Assembly: GCA_001600055.1 (NCBI GenBank)
Contig: BCIV01000021.1
Location: 138,290 to 202,289 of the forward strand
Origin: Filobasidium wieringae
Lineage: Eukaryota > Basidiomycota > Tremellomycetes > Filobasidiales > Filobasidiaceae
DNA: 64,000 bases
Direction: 5' to 3'
The stretch's first letter is position 1. The number at the start of each line of letters is the position of its first letter. Under the pieces are notes generated by a model. The model did not search any database. It saw nothing but the letters and a program-made list of their open reading frames with translations, and was not told the origin of the DNA. Of this stretch, positions 35,282 through 46,800 are shown one piece after another. The translations under genes and the position numbers were made by a program.

Positions 35282-37359
35282 TCAACCATCTGCCCACCCC
35301 CACCCGCCCAACCTCGAACTCACTCTAGACTTCTCAACGTACTCCTCAACCCTCAACGTAGGATACTTCTCACAAGTGCTCAACAACGATCGTTGAGACG
35401 TGTGCAGTTTACCCTGGAGTGCCAGTAAGTCGATATACCTGTCGATCGAGAACGGGATCTCCTCAGTCCGGTAACACATGACTTGAACTCAGGGATCAGA
35501 GCGGTATGAGACGTACCGGGAACAAGTATCCTTCTCCCACCCTAACCAGAGCTCGTTATTCCTCTGTAACTACCCCCAAAAGATGATTAACCCCCCCTCC
35601 CATCTCTCTTTCCCCCCGCCCCCCGCGGTCCACGACTCACCTCCTCCCCTTTCCTCTCAACCCCATCCTTCCCGTGAGACCGATGCACGATGAAATGATC
35701 CTCCAACACCCAAAACCTCATTCCGCTCAGTAACATCTCCCCCGCACAGGCTTCCTTGTTATGCCCGAACCCTATAAACCTTTCATCACACCTGTCTCCC
35801 CAAAAAAACCAAAAAAAAAACAAAAAAAAGAAAAGACAATGACGATCAATCAGCTTTTCGACGATCGGATCCGAAAGCGGAAGTGGTGTGGAAGAAAGGG
35901 GACGAACCAGGGTGGACCGGACTTGCGGAAGATCAAATAAGGTTCGTACCCGACTTTCCAATCCTCTACCAAATAGGTCCTCGTCGATCCCTTTTGAACC
36001 CGTTTCCTGGGGTCTTTGGCGACGTTCTTGTTGGTTAAGGACCTTAGGGTGGGGGAGTGTCTGTCCTCCGAGCTGGAAGAGTTCACCGATAACGAGGAAG
36101 AAGAAGAGAAGGAAGGGGAAGGGGAAGGGGAAGAGAAAAACCTCGTATGGTTCGTAGCGGCCTGTCCACGTGGGGAGAGCTTTTCGTAGAAATAAACCAT
36201 CCGGCCCGATTCGTACTCTGTCTTTAACTCCTGTGGTAGTGACGAGAGGACCGGATGGGGAGCGAGAGGGGGGTTAGTTTTGTGGAGCGGATGATGGGGA
36301 GGATAAGAGGGGAGAAGAGGGAAGGACATTGGAGATGTTGGAGATGGAGATGGAGATGGACACGGAGGTGATGAGGGGTGAGAACGTACCTCTTTTGTTT
36401 GGGGGAAATCGAGGTGATCTTCCGGTTCCTCCTTGTCCCATTCGAAAGCGGGTACGACCAAAGCTCCCTCTCCATCCCTGAGACTCCTCCTCATCTCCTC
36501 TCCCCCCTCCCCATCCTCACCCTTACCCTCACCCTCGTTCTCCTCACCCTCGTTCTCCTCCCCCTCCCCGCGCCCGCGGATAATCTCCCTAAAAGCTCCC
36601 CCCAAATCCGTCCGCAAAGCCAGATCGATATCGAGCATCATAACCCATCCCGTCGCACTCCAAGCCCTCGCGTAGTTCCGCCAGGCGTTCAATTGGCGGG
36701 GATAATGGGATGAGACTAGGTGCGTCGAGACTTTTTCCCGCAGGTTTGGGTTTTGGTGGTACAGCGTCGAGAGGTGGGTGAGGGGGAGGAGGGAGTGGGG
36801 GTGGGGTTGGAGGTGGAGGACGGCGGAGATTGGGCCTATCGTAGCGGAGGGTTAGGGTTCGATCAAAGCGATATGTCACGTCAGGTGGAGAATCGAAAGA
36901 GGGAGAGGAAGAGGGACCACACTGACCTTCCCATTCATTGGCCAGATCGACCAAACTCCCGAACCTGTTCTCCGTGACGAACACCGTCAACGTCAATTCA
37001 TCCCACCCCCATTCCTTCTCCGCTCGGAACCAATTCGGAAGGAGTTTCGTCCCGAATTCCGGTAACCCGAATGATTTGCTTTCGGCATGTTGTCCCGGTG
37101 TAAGAGGATGGCTGGGGTCGAGGAATTGGGACAGGAATTGGGCCGGGTTGGGGTAGAGGTCTTTAGGTGGTTCGGGAATGGAAGGGGAGGAGGTGCGGGA
37201 GAGGTTTTGGTTGAGGATCGTCAAGAGGAGGGCGATGATGATGGCGTATGAACATAACTTGAACCTGTAGGACAGATGGTATCTCCTCGATCAGCCGGTC
37301 GGACGAGCTGCGAAGTGCGAGCTGGTTGTCACAGGGTTCGGAACTCGCCTTGAAGACAT
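35282..37359 (-). CDS. LARGE-like glycosyltransferase (GT49 family), type II membrane protein
   Basis: Golgi-type glycosyltransferase resembling the LARGE C-terminal domain (Glyco_transf_49). Order of parts: a signal-anchor FKLCSYAIIIALLLTILNQN; a stem with LPNWFRAEKEWGWDELTLTV; a DxD-like site in TGWVMMLDIDLALRTDL; a low-complexity Glu/Gly insert; the segment VEDWKVGYEPYLIFRKSGPP; then the family core CDERFIGFGHNKEACAGEML, followed by LSGMRFWVLEDHFIVHRSHG. The last exons give YIDLLALQGKLHTSQRS and stop at 35282. One intron at about 35795-35905 has an extreme polypyrimidine tract on the coding strand. The 5' end is uncertain: the first coding exon has no in-frame ATG, and the best solution uses a short exon starting at 37359 (MSSR) with a GC-AG intron. 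The donor sugar is unknown; LARGE itself uses UDP-xylose and UDP-glucuronate. Confidence 0.82.
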
Positions 37360-37973
37360 GATACCGTTTCCAAAGTGGAGGTCATGCGCGTTGATCGAGA
37401 GCAATTCGATTCAGGTCAAAGGAATAAATCGAGCAGCTAGGTCTCCAGGTTGTCTATCATTGATGTCGATGTCGGTCGTAGCTACCTCGCATCTCGGTGA
37501 GTTGATGCTTTGCCTGTGATGGTAGGTGACTCGTGATCGAGTACAGTGCACAGGCGCTACCAATATCCAAGAGAATAGACGACCATCCAACCGAGATGGA
37601 CACGCATTCGCAGTCCATCGCTGTGGGATTTAAGGTGGACAAGCACAACGTACATGTTGCCGATCGCAGTGCCAAGACAACCATCGATGACTGTCATCCA
37701 GGCAGGTCGGCAGGTGACGATCGCTTGGACGAAAGGATGCGACGGCGGGAACAAAAGGAAGGGTTCCTCACTTTGAAACGCAATCCAAAGGAAGTGAGAA
37801 CCGAGATTGTAAACAACTTCCACTTGATCACGTGAGGTGAGGACTGCTGCACCGCGGATCAAGATCAGGGGAGATGACATCAGCTCCAGCCGATCGCTAA
37901 ATAGAGCATCCCATCGAAACGTCAAACTCCACATCCCCATCCATCACTCCCAATTCTATTCTCCCAAACGTTC
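37360..37973. other. divergent promoter between the GT49 gene and GLO1
   Basis: About 610 bases with no recognisable coding signal. Frames near 37533-37940 are open on both strands but carry no motif. Confidence 0.45.
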
Positions 37974-38925
37974 ATGTCTTTACTTTCAAAGGCAATTCGA
38001 ACAACCACTCCCTTTCTTCGTTCAACACAACCCCTACGTACACGTACACTCACGACCACCCAGATCTTAAACATGTCCCGAGTAGCAGGAACCGAGTCGT
38101 TCGTCCTGAGTGAGTCCCCATTGTCACTGCTCTCCTGCACCGGATCTTTGATTGGTGCTGATGTTACTGCGTTGGTGCTGATGTTACTGCGAGAACAGAC
38201 CATACGATGCTTCGTATCAAAGACCCCAAGGCTTCTTTGAAATTCTACACAGAGATCTTGGGGATGGAGCTCATCCGTAAATCAGACGGAGGTGATTTCG
38301 TACGTCCCCCAAACCTCTCCTCTCTCCTCCTTCTCCTTTTTCCTTCCCACACCTTCTTACACCCCAAATCTACCGCTGCCACATAGACCAACTACTTCCT
38401 AGCCTTCCCCAACCCAAGCACCGCAAACCTTTCCCAGGAAGAGAAAGCGGCCAGTATCACTTCCCAAGCCGGTGTCCTAGAACTCTGTCACAACTGGGGT
38501 ACAGAGAAGGAAGAAGGACAGGTTTACGCTAATGGGAATGAAGGTGAAGGTAGAGGGTTTGGACATATCGCCGTGTACGTTTTTCCTGTCATTTTCCATT
38601 TTAACTTCCATGTGGGCGGTTTGTACTGATTTCAATCGATATTACAGCGCGGTGGACGATGTTCAGAAGGCTTGTGATCGATTCACCGAACAAGGCGTTC
38701 AGTTCAAGAAGAGACCGGAGGATGGGAAGATGAGGCATATCGCTTTGTACGTTTCTCTCTCCCTCTTCTCTCTTCCTTCTCCCTCTCTTCTCTTCCCCTT
38801 TCTCTTCCATTTTGTTCCACTTTTCTCTGATTACTCATCCAATACGCTTTTTTTTTGCGGCGGGGTATGATAGTATATACGACCCCGATAGGTACTGGGT
38901 CGAGATCGTCCCTAAGAAGATGTAA
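37974..38925 (+). CDS. GLO1: glyoxalase I (lactoylglutathione lyase)
   Basis: Converts the methylglyoxal-glutathione hemithioacetal to S-lactoylglutathione; metal-dependent. The four metal ligands of the family are visible: His in NHTMLRIKD, Glu in GVLELCHNWGTE, His in GFGHIAVAVDD and Glu in DRYWVEIVPKK. Typical blocks SLKFYTEILGMELI and VQFKKRPEDGKMRHIAF are present. Introns interrupt the coding region about four times. The first, starting after TESFVL near 38112, rejoins at NHTML. From 37974 the protein has a 33-residue basic, Ser/Thr/Arg-rich leader (MSLLSKAIRTTTPFLR) that looks like a mitochondrial presequence. A second in-frame ATG at 38073 (MSRVAGTESF) would make a cytosolic form. It is a single-domain enzyme, as in animals and bacteria, not the double-domain yeast type. 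The fit is strong. Confidence 0.95.
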
Positions 38926-40290
38926 ACCCTTCTACTTGTGAAAGGGGAAACAACGTTCTTCGGGATTTTGGTGGTTCAGGGTTGAAGGAGCGGTACGAGT
39001 GATACGAGTGAAAAAGGATGGAAATTGAAATTGAATCGAAATGAAATGAAATGAAATGCTATACGGTTGGATTGGGTATGAACTGGACGTACGGCCTTCT
39101 ATCGAGGTCGCACATAGCGGTTTCATCGAGCGATGGAGGGCGACTCGTTCCCGTTCCCCTTACCAAAGGATGCTAACAGTCTTCGCGGTTAGGGGGACCT
39201 TGATCGATTTTTCTAGGGAGCCAGTGTGAACCTAGTTGTGTGATTTTTGTAATTATCCTCATCCATTCGGGTCCATCCGGCAAACTCTGGCGGAATGTGT
39301 TTGACAGCTCAAGAGGTCAAAGCACGAGGATTGTGGAAGGATTTGCTAACATGACTCCGGAACATATCGCTGGTAATCCTGGTAATTTGGCTAATTCCTC
39401 AAATCCCGTCCCGCGTCTAGACGTACTGACCTTAGGATACCTGTAGAAACTTACGGTTTCTTTAAAGATGTCTTCTCTGTTATCACATTACACATTGACA
39501 TCTCCTATGTTGGCCAGTCAGTCCATAAACTTCTGACTATCATCAAGCCTAGAGCCCTATGTGTCCTAGGAGGTCAAGCCAGCCGGTTGCTCAACCTGGA
39601 CCTGCTTACAATTGGCAATGCTAGCAAAAGCATCACATGGTCCAGCTTGGGTAGAGGCGCAACCCCTATTGATGGCTTGGGCAAGCTGTCTATCATCCTC
39701 ACGTAAAGTCGACAGATCAGACAGGCGTAGGTTGTCCCCGATGTATGAGCGACACCGTCTCCGTTGGAGACTCTCACTCGCTCATCGGTTAGGCGATCGG
39801 TCTTCCCGGAATTCTCATCTGAAGCGTTAAATCTCGACGAACGTCGTCGTCTTTTTAGGACGAGAACGTTTGCGGCTTATCGAGAGATGCCTGAACAAGG
39901 CACACACACATACCAGTAGTAGACGTCTCGATCACGACGGCTACCAGGTCGGTTCCAGGCAGGTAGAACGTTACCACCTCATTGAAGACCTCCTTCCTAT
40001 ATGCCACAAAGCCCGGTGGTAGCATAGAGGCTACAAAGTGGTGAAGAACAGCCCAAGTGTGGGCTAGTCTCGGCGTAGTTGAGATGACTAGCCATTTGTT
40101 GTCTGTACCATGCACTGCTGATTCGCATCAACTTCAGGACCCCGTCGAGCCACCATGGCAAATTGTGGTAAGCGGGGATCTTTTTCCAATAGCTCGAGAT
40201 TAACGATTGCAAGCACTTGAGATTATGGGGGTATCATCACATTACACCTCTCTACAAAAGACAAAAACGTACACGGCCCGTAACATACGC
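38926..40290. other. 1.4 kb intergenic, possible decayed sequence
   Basis: Long gap between two convergent genes. It has four GAAAT repeats (39038-39057). Overlapping minus-strand frames near 39855-40212 read like fragments of a protein broken by frameshifts (WYRQQMASHLNYAE in one frame, FVAYRKEVFNEVV in another), but I cannot name a family. A retroelement or pseudogene remnant is possible and unproven. Confidence 0.35.
39038..39057. repeat. four GAAAT pentamers
   Basis: Exact tandem copies lie about 110 bases beyond the GLO1 stop codon, in its 3' flank. Confidence 0.7.
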
Positions 40291-41015
40291 TCATAGAGCA
40301 AACCCAACGCTCCTCTTCTTCTTCGTTCCTTCTGGCTCGGATTGACCGGTTCGGATCATCTTGTTCTGTTTTTTCCGTTGTTTCTCCTTAGCTGCGATCG
40401 CCGCTTTCGTCTCGGCCTAAGAGAAAGTCCAGATATCAGTTGTTGTTAGCGAGACCAGGAGATGACATCATAGACTGACCAGTTCTCTCTTCTTCTCCTG
40501 AATCCTATCGACTACCTTCTTCTTGGCCGCCTCCGACTCGCTCACCACGCCCGCCTGTGCGTTTTTCGCATCCTGTATCTCCTCCGAAGTAGAACCCAAA
40601 TCCTTCTCCTTGCCCTTGGCAGTCTTGATCAACCTCCCCAATCCATCATCAGCCGGTTGAGCTTTCTTTCCACCCTGAGCGTTCTTGCCCTTCTTCTTCT
40701 GGGCAGCTGCCTTTTTCTTCTTCTTGTCGTCCGTTTCGAAACTGATTATACCGCGGGCATCATCGTTGGTACTGTTCATATGATCGTCCGGGGCGAGTTG
40801 TTCCGCTTGATTGGCTTTATTACGGGGTTGCGTAAATTTGGGAAGGTCATCGATTAGGGATAACAAAGCGGACTGATGAGGTAAGGTAAGGGGCTAGTTA
40901 GTCGATGCTCATTCCGACTGAACGAAATGATGCGGCTGACTTTTCCTTCCACAAACTTCTTGCCCTTCTTTCCCGTCCCTCCTGCTTTCCTGTTGGTAGA
41001 TTGTACGGGTGCCAT
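40291..41015 (-). CDS. small lysine-rich basic protein of unknown function
   Basis: I do not recognise a family. The start at 41015 gives MAPVQSTNRKAGGTGKKGKK. After one intron of about 75 bases (near 40873-40947) the protein continues SALLSLIDDLPKFTQPRN, an acidic/amide linker, then DDKKKKKAAAQKKKGKNAQG and a helical Lys/Glu segment, and ends AIAAKEKQRKKQNKMIRTGQ, then KKKRSVGFAL. A second intron lies near 40415-40482. Length is about 195 residues, very rich in Lys. Composition and the absence of any signal peptide or membrane helix suggest a nucleolar or ribosome-biogenesis type protein, but that is inference. The basic blocks could act as nuclear localisation signals. It is followed about 180 bases downstream of its ATG by the end of the cyclophilin-40 gene on the same strand. 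Confidence 0.72.
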
Positions 41016-41198
41016 GTTACTTGGTCAGAATGAGCGGACTGTATGTATGCGTTAATATTTATGGTTTATAGGTTTTAGGAAACGACTTCAAGCTTCACGA
41101 AGCTATCGAAATAACATCCCCCTGAACCCAAAGTATATAGATCTACAAATCACGTGACCCGTCAAGATAGCTCATGACTAATGCTTCATGACAACCTC

Positions 41199-42540
41199 TC
41201 AAGCAAACATCTTCCCAAACGCCTTCTTCTGCTTCTCCCTTAAATCCTGCGCCCTCTTCCTAAGCTTCGCCAGCTCGGTACTGACGGCCTTGTCGCCAGG
41301 GCTCAACTTGCTGGCCTCTGAGAAATCTTTCTCGGCAGATTCGTCGTCCTTCAAAGCGACGTAGGCGAGTCCTCTTCGGTAAAGCGCCTTGACTCGGTCA
41401 GCTTCGGACAGGGGGTTACGTGCTTGCGAGAGAGCAAGGATTCGGTTGGTCTGTGTCAACGTCTGTTTAGGTTGGGGAGGAGTGGTCTTAAGCGCGGCGA
41501 GGGAAATGTTGGACATGAGAGAGTATCGCCTGTGTTGGAACGCGAACAATGGTATCGGCAAGATCAGTGACCTTGTACGACCATCAGCTTTTCAATCATA
41601 ACTCACATGGCATCATAAGCCTTGATAACATCCTCTCCAGCCTCTTCAGGCAAGAACGGATGGACGTCCAAGTACCTCAAACCCTTCTCCCATACTCCCA
41701 AAGCAACCGCAACGTCCCCCTTCTTGAATTCCCCCGCACCCAACTCCTTCAACTTGGTAGCGATCGTCAAATACTCCTTGACATCTTCCTCCTTCAAACC
41801 GGGCTGGTCTTCGGGATATTCTTCGTAGACATCTCCTTGGACGGAAGAAGAGGTAGGGAGAGGGTCGGAGGGTTGGAGAACACCGGCTTTGGTTATGGTC
41901 ACGGGCGAAAGGGGCTTGTCGGATGAAGTGGGAAGGGATTCAATCTTCCTTACCAAGGATTTACCCGCAATGACTTGACCAAAGACAACGTGTTTGCCTG
42001 AGATGATTTCAGTTCGGTACTATTTAGAATTTGTTTGCACTTCAATTGGGGTGGCACAAGACTGACCATCTAAGTGAGGAGTAGGAACGGTAGTGATGAA
42101 GAACTGAGACCCGTTGGTTCCAGGACCAGCGTTAGCCATGGAAAGGAGGAAAGGCTTTTCATGCTTGTGAATAAAGTTCTCATCTGTGTTCAATAGCACA
42201 GCACGGTGAGTAGACGTCTCGAAAGAAAATCCTACCTTCACCTTCAGCCTCCCAACTCACCTTCGAATTTCTCCCCATAAATCGACTCCCCGCCTGTCCC
42301 GTTATGTCTGGTGAAATCTCCTCCCTGCAACATGAACCCCTTTATGCATCGATGGAACCCGCTACCTTCATAGGCAAGCTTCACGCCAGAGGCGCTGGTC
42401 TTGTCTCCCAAACACAGGTGCAAGAAGTTGGAAGCAGTCTTGGGGACGTCAGAGTGGTAGAGCTCGAAAACGATTCGGCCTGATGGGGTACCACCTATGG
42501 AGATGTCGAAGTAGGGGCGGAGGGTAGATTCGTCGGACAT
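41199..42540 (-). CDS. CPR6: cyclophilin-40 (Hsp90 co-chaperone peptidyl-prolyl isomerase with TPR repeats)
   Basis: Peptidyl-prolyl isomerase that binds Hsp90 through TPR repeats. The start [20 protein letters not shown] leads into a full cyclophilin domain (about residues 1-170): [60 protein letters not shown]. In the last string His replaces the Trp that contacts cyclosporin in cyclophilin A, as is usual for the 40-kDa class. A linker [19 protein letters not shown] precedes the TPR part ([40 protein letters not shown]), ending [12 protein letters not shown] at 41199. Four introns are inferred. Length of about 370 residues is right for the family. Symbol CPR6 is given by family; yeast has two such genes (CPR6/CPR7) and I cannot say which. 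Confidence 0.95.
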
Positions 42541-42826
42541 GATGTGTGAGGGAGAAGGTTGCAGTAGTGGAGTGGTTTGTTGACGGTTTGTGACTGGTTA
42601 TGACAGGAGTGAAGGTCGTTGTTCGGGGTTGAGAGTGACGAATATATTTCAACGTTGCACCGTCGAAATATGGCTTTCTAGATTCTCGAAGATTCCGCGT
42701 GGGGACCCCGCACTGCGGCATTATCGTCAAACCAGACCGTGTAAATGGTAACCCCAACTAGAATACAAGTACTACAACCTCTGAACCCAAAATACAGAAA
42801 AGTTTCGACCGCAACTCAGGTATTAT

Positions 42827-44678
42827 TCACCATGAAGCACTCCCCGTGACCTCCCCCGTTGCGCCGGGACTGAACTCTCCGGACCCCTCGGTGGCACCGT
42901 CCGGTAACAGATAAGCCGCCAGAGCACTCGTCCCCTGTCCTACGTTCCGTCCCGGACTTCCCACCTGATCGGTGACCCCGTGATCGAACCTGGTACTAGA
43001 AGTCGGACCTGCCCTCCCTGTTCGCTCTCCTGATTCATCCCCATGGATTTCCGTCGGATGGGGTACGGCCGATCCTTGTACTTGAAGATGAGCGGGTTGT
43101 TTCCCCGTATGATCCGATCTCGAGAAGGACGAATAATAATCGGATCCATAATGAGCTGAACCCCCACCGATCCCCGTCGTTCCAGGTGCAGCGTAAGCGT
43201 ATTCCCCACCGACCTGTCCAGGTTGATTCATCTCGCCCACCTCTCCTCCACCCCCTTCCGCCCGATCGTAAGAATCCCTCATGAACGTTTCGTTTGCATA
43301 GGGAGCCATGAACCCTGCTCTCCTCCAATCCTGAGTAGAAGCCGATTTCCTATTCCTACCCTGACCTTCGGGATCGGGGATCACATCGTATCGACCCCCA
43401 GCGTTATCGAGAGTCATATCGATCGCCCCTCCATTTTGAGCAGCATCGACGGCCATCGCTACGATCTCCCTCGTTCTCCTCGCCTCATCATCCTCTGTTC
43501 CTAGTCCCCCTCCGATCCCCACCTGTCCCACCGCTCCAAGTGACATGGCATGAGCATGACTGGCCATACTCTGCTTGGCCTGATTCCTAGCCAGCCTCTC
43601 CGCACGTTGTTGAGCCTTCATCTCCGCCGTCTTCTTCACCTTGTTTGGTCCTCGCATTTTACGCTCGTGTGCGTAAGAACAGACTAGTTTTCGAGTGGAG
43701 CATCTTCCACAGGGTTGCAAACCGTTACACTGTTTCGCAAAATAAAAAGTCGGTCAGTCCCGCCGTGCAAAGGACGTTCTCGTGTTCAGCAACTCTTACC
43801 TTTGCTTTCCGAGTCCTACACGCTTCACATGCCTGCATGATCCGCTTCCTCTGCTTGTCATCCAGGAGACTAGCATTAGCTCCTCCCAATATCGGATTCC
43901 CATGTTCGTCCAACTGAGGTTCGTCCTCCGCCGACCCACTCGCTCCCATTGCGGAATGACGATCGACGGGGTAATCGGAATGAGTGTGGTGGGAGAGGGA
44001 ACGATAGTCCTGTTGATCTTGATGATGATGCGGATGTTGTGATTGATGATGAGGATGATGACCATGATGACCTCCCCCATTCCCTACGTTCCCCTGACCC
44101 CTACCCAACCCCCCAGCTTCCTCATCAGCTCCAAAGAACCCTCCCCGTCCACCCGCCCCGACCCCTAATCCCATCCCCGCTGCGAACCCCATTCCATTAA
44201 CCCCGACCCCGAACGCCTGAGCGATCCCGAACGGCTGATCCAGAGCGGCATAAGGATCTTCATACTCCGCCGTATCACCTGCCGGAACTGAAGAACCCGA
44301 TCCAGACCCTTCAGCTTGAGTATGAACCTGTTGATGATGCTCATGTGCCTGAGAATGAACCTGATCTTGCATATGCGCGAGGTGGGATAGGGAATTGGCA
44401 TCCGCCGCTGCCGCAAGTGTGTCCAGACCGTAACCCGTTCCGTGAGAATCGTAAGCGTATTCCACCTGTTTAGGATAACTTATACGATCAGGAGATTGAG
44501 AATGGGGTTGAGAGTGGGATTGGGGGTGGGAAGTAGGAGAGGCCGGGACGGCTTGGGATTCAGGTTCGACTTGGTACTCTGAGCCATCTTCTTCTTGATC
44601 TTTTGTGTCGTCGGCTGGAGAGCCGCTAGGTGAATCATGTTCTTGTGGATGGACAGGCCATGTTTCCGAGGTGGACAT
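42827..44678 (-). CDS. Zn2Cys6 fungal transcription factor
   Basis: Nuclear DNA-binding regulator. The binuclear cluster lies mid-protein: ACEACRTRKAKCNGLQPCGR and then CSTRKLVCSY, giving spacing C-x2-C-x6-C-x5-C-x2-C-x6-C, which is canonical. An intron of about 60 bases (near 43737-43802) falls exactly in AK/CNG. Upstream are 300 residues of low-complexity sequence with His-rich runs (GHHGHHPHHQSQHPHHHQDQ) and Ser/Gln tracts. After the cluster a basic linker HERKMRGPNKVKKTAEMKAQ probably aids DNA contact. The rest (SMASHAHAMSLGAVGQVGIG to the stop at 42827) is Gly/Ser-rich with no visible fungal_trans middle domain. Total is about 600 residues. Targets cannot be read. The gene is divergent from an unknown gene at 45786 and shares a 1.1 kb upstream region with it. 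Confidence 0.9.
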
Positions 44679-45250
44679 TTGTACGGGTCGAAGTTATGTA
44701 TTGTATTTCAAGAGGTTATGAGCTACAACCGACCAACGTTTTCATCTGTTAGCCTTCCATCCATCTAACGATCTCATTCGTCCACGGCATTTGCAAGGCA
44801 AGTCGCCGAATCGACACTCACGACCAGAATCCTTGATCGAAACGATGGAGACGTCGAGTTTATGATATTCGATGGGATGTCGGTGCAGGTGATTTGCGGA
44901 TGCAGGGTGGATACAAACACGTTCAGATAGCAAACCGACCAGCTTCCGCACTTTCAGGTGGCAGGGTTGATCTTCGATAAGCTTATGAGTTCCAACGCAG
45001 ATGCTGGTGGTGATCCAAGTACTAGATATATCGGTAGAAGCACTGACAGACGTTCTCGAGGCGATCACAATCAAGCCATCCACAGCATAACCTCGTTCGA
45101 TTCGCTTGTCCAATCAGAGCTGTATTTCCCAGTAAGGTAATAATATCGTTACATGTGAAGTATTACACGTCAGAGCAACACTCCGCATGGTAAGTTCAAG
45201 CAGCAAGAACGCATAACTTTCGGGAGAAACCTGAACCGCGTCTTTTTCCT

Positions 45251-45303
45251 ACGCGTTCCCATATTTTTGGAAAACAAAAAAGAGCGACTCTCGTTTCACG
45301 CGT
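45251..45303. promoter_or_regulatory. pair of ACGCGT (MCB-like) boxes
   Basis: ACGCGT occurs at 45251-45256 and 45298-45303, about 500 bases upstream of the ATG at 45786. In other fungi this is the MBF cell-cycle site. Use here is inferred. Confidence 0.4.
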
Positions 45304-45631
45304 TTCGTATGACTAAACCTGAAACACCATTGACTGTACCGGAAGCCGTCTCTCGGTCAAACCCGAAACGTTCGCATTGACTCGCCATTCTCCTCGGACC
45401 CATGTGGTGACAGATGTTACCATATGGTCGCACATGGTTCCTCATGGGTCCATCGGTTTCATCCGATACGAGGGAATCGAAGAGTATGATTGGTTCGTTA
45501 CAATCCCCGAGGTAGATATTCAGTCAACATGAGGTGATAGAGACTCGATCTCGACCAACGTTGATGAAGATTTGAACGGGTTTGGCCTGGATGACTGTAT
45601 CTCACTAGTAGATGGCACCTTTTCTGATGAG

Positions 45632-45639
45632 TATAAAAG
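45632..45639 (+). promoter_or_regulatory. TATA box
   Basis: TATAAAAG lies about 150 bases before the ATG at 45786, with a CT-rich leader after it. Confidence 0.6.
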
Positions 45640-45785
45640 CTGGGCAACACGAGTGTGAAGGATGGAAGAGACAGTCCTTGCTCCTGGCTCACAAGCAATC
45701 CAGCTTTTCCCGCTCTTCTCTACCTCTACCTGATCTCGATCTAAACCCATCTCCCGTCTGAACTTTACAAAATCTCGTCCTAACA

Positions 45786-46688
45786 ATGTCCGAGCTATTC
45801 GATAACATCCTTGTCGAGCTCTTGACTCGCGAGGAACTCCCACCTCTCGTCCCTAAATCACCTTACGATCCGGACATCACCCGCCAAATCGACATCTTCC
45901 AATCCTTCTCTCGTCAATCTCTACCCGGCTACGGAATCCCCGGTGCCAACATCTGGACCGGAGTGGGCGATGACAAGGAACTCAGAAACCAAATCGGGAT
46001 GTACATCAAGAAGATGGCTCTGCTTTATCTCCTCAATGACGAGCCGGGGAAGGCAGCGGGGATGTTGACTGATCTTAGGTTTGGGGGTGGGAAGGATGAG
46101 ATCGCGCTTTGGTTGGAAATCATGGTTGCAAAACGGATGTGAGTTGGGTTCTTTCGACTCGACTCGAGGAAACCGTCGTTCATGATATGTTTGCTGATCG
46201 GGGTACAACTTTTCGACAGCGGATTGGCTTTCACTGTCTGGGATATTGTCCGTAACATCACCTTCTCCTCCTCCTCCCCGCTCTTTCCCATCTTGGCCCA
46301 TTCTTATCACAACAACCCCATGGAAGTCCTCAAAGCCGCCGAACGTTGTGAACACCCTAGCTCCCGTGCTCAGAGAGAGGAACTCCAGCGGATCAACAAG
46401 GAAGAACTCCTCATGACCGTCCACCTCATCCTCGGTGGTCTGCCAGATATCCGCGTCCATCATCAGGGAACAGGAGGGTCGGAGGGTGAAGGAAGTGCAG
46501 TCATGTCCCGGACTTCGAGTTCGTCCAGATCAGGAATGGAAGAAGAAGAAGAAGAATTGGCTCGGTCGGCAGGAGAGGTGTTTTTGGATTGGGATGAGGG
46601 AGATGATACGGATGAGGATGATAGCGAATTCGTTCCTCCTCCTCCTACGCCTTATGTTGCCAAGTTGAGGAATCGAAGTCGGACTTGA
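45786..46688 (+). CDS. conserved-looking protein of unknown function
   Basis: I do not recognise a family. Two exons joined at about 46140-46220 (cggat / cggattg) give MSELFDNILVELLTREELPP, IDIFQSFSRQSLPGYGIPGA, GMYIKKMALLYLLNDEPGKA, then IGLAFTVWDIVRNITFSSSS and NPMEVLKAAERCEHPSSRAQ. The N-terminal two thirds look folded and helical. The last 100 residues are acidic and Ser-rich (GMEEEEEELARSAGEVFLD, then DEGDDTDEDDSEF) and end AKLRNRSRT. There is no signal peptide or membrane helix, so it is probably cytoplasmic or nuclear. Length is about 275 residues. The TATA box and a tight CT-rich leader support a real transcript. It is convergent with the IMPACT-domain gene, 112 bases apart. Confidence 0.7.
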
Positions 46689-46800
46689 AACCGACAGGTT
46701 ATGCGCCAGGTGAAGGATGTGGTGTATGTTTTCCAGGTGTGTCGTGTTGTACTTGTGTACCCTTGATGTAAACTTGCTTGACACCTCGGCTGAGCGTTTG

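Larger units (their letters stand above)
44679..45785. other. 1.1 kb divergent promoter region
   Basis: It lies between the Zn2Cys6 gene (leftward) and the gene at 45786 (rightward). It contains two ACGCGT boxes (45251-45256 and 45298-45303), a TATA box at 45632-45639 and repeated ACATGG/CATGGG strings near 45430. Open frames here lack motifs. Confidence 0.45.

Noticed and set aside
34865..35428. 187-codon plus-strand open frame
   Set aside because: It overlaps the 3' exon of the GT49 gene on the other strand and the mucin promoter; composition is low-complexity and no motif is seen.
43725..44080. Histidine/isoleucine-rich frames on both strands near the Zn2Cys6 gene
   Set aside because: They are other-frame readings of the His-rich coding repeat.
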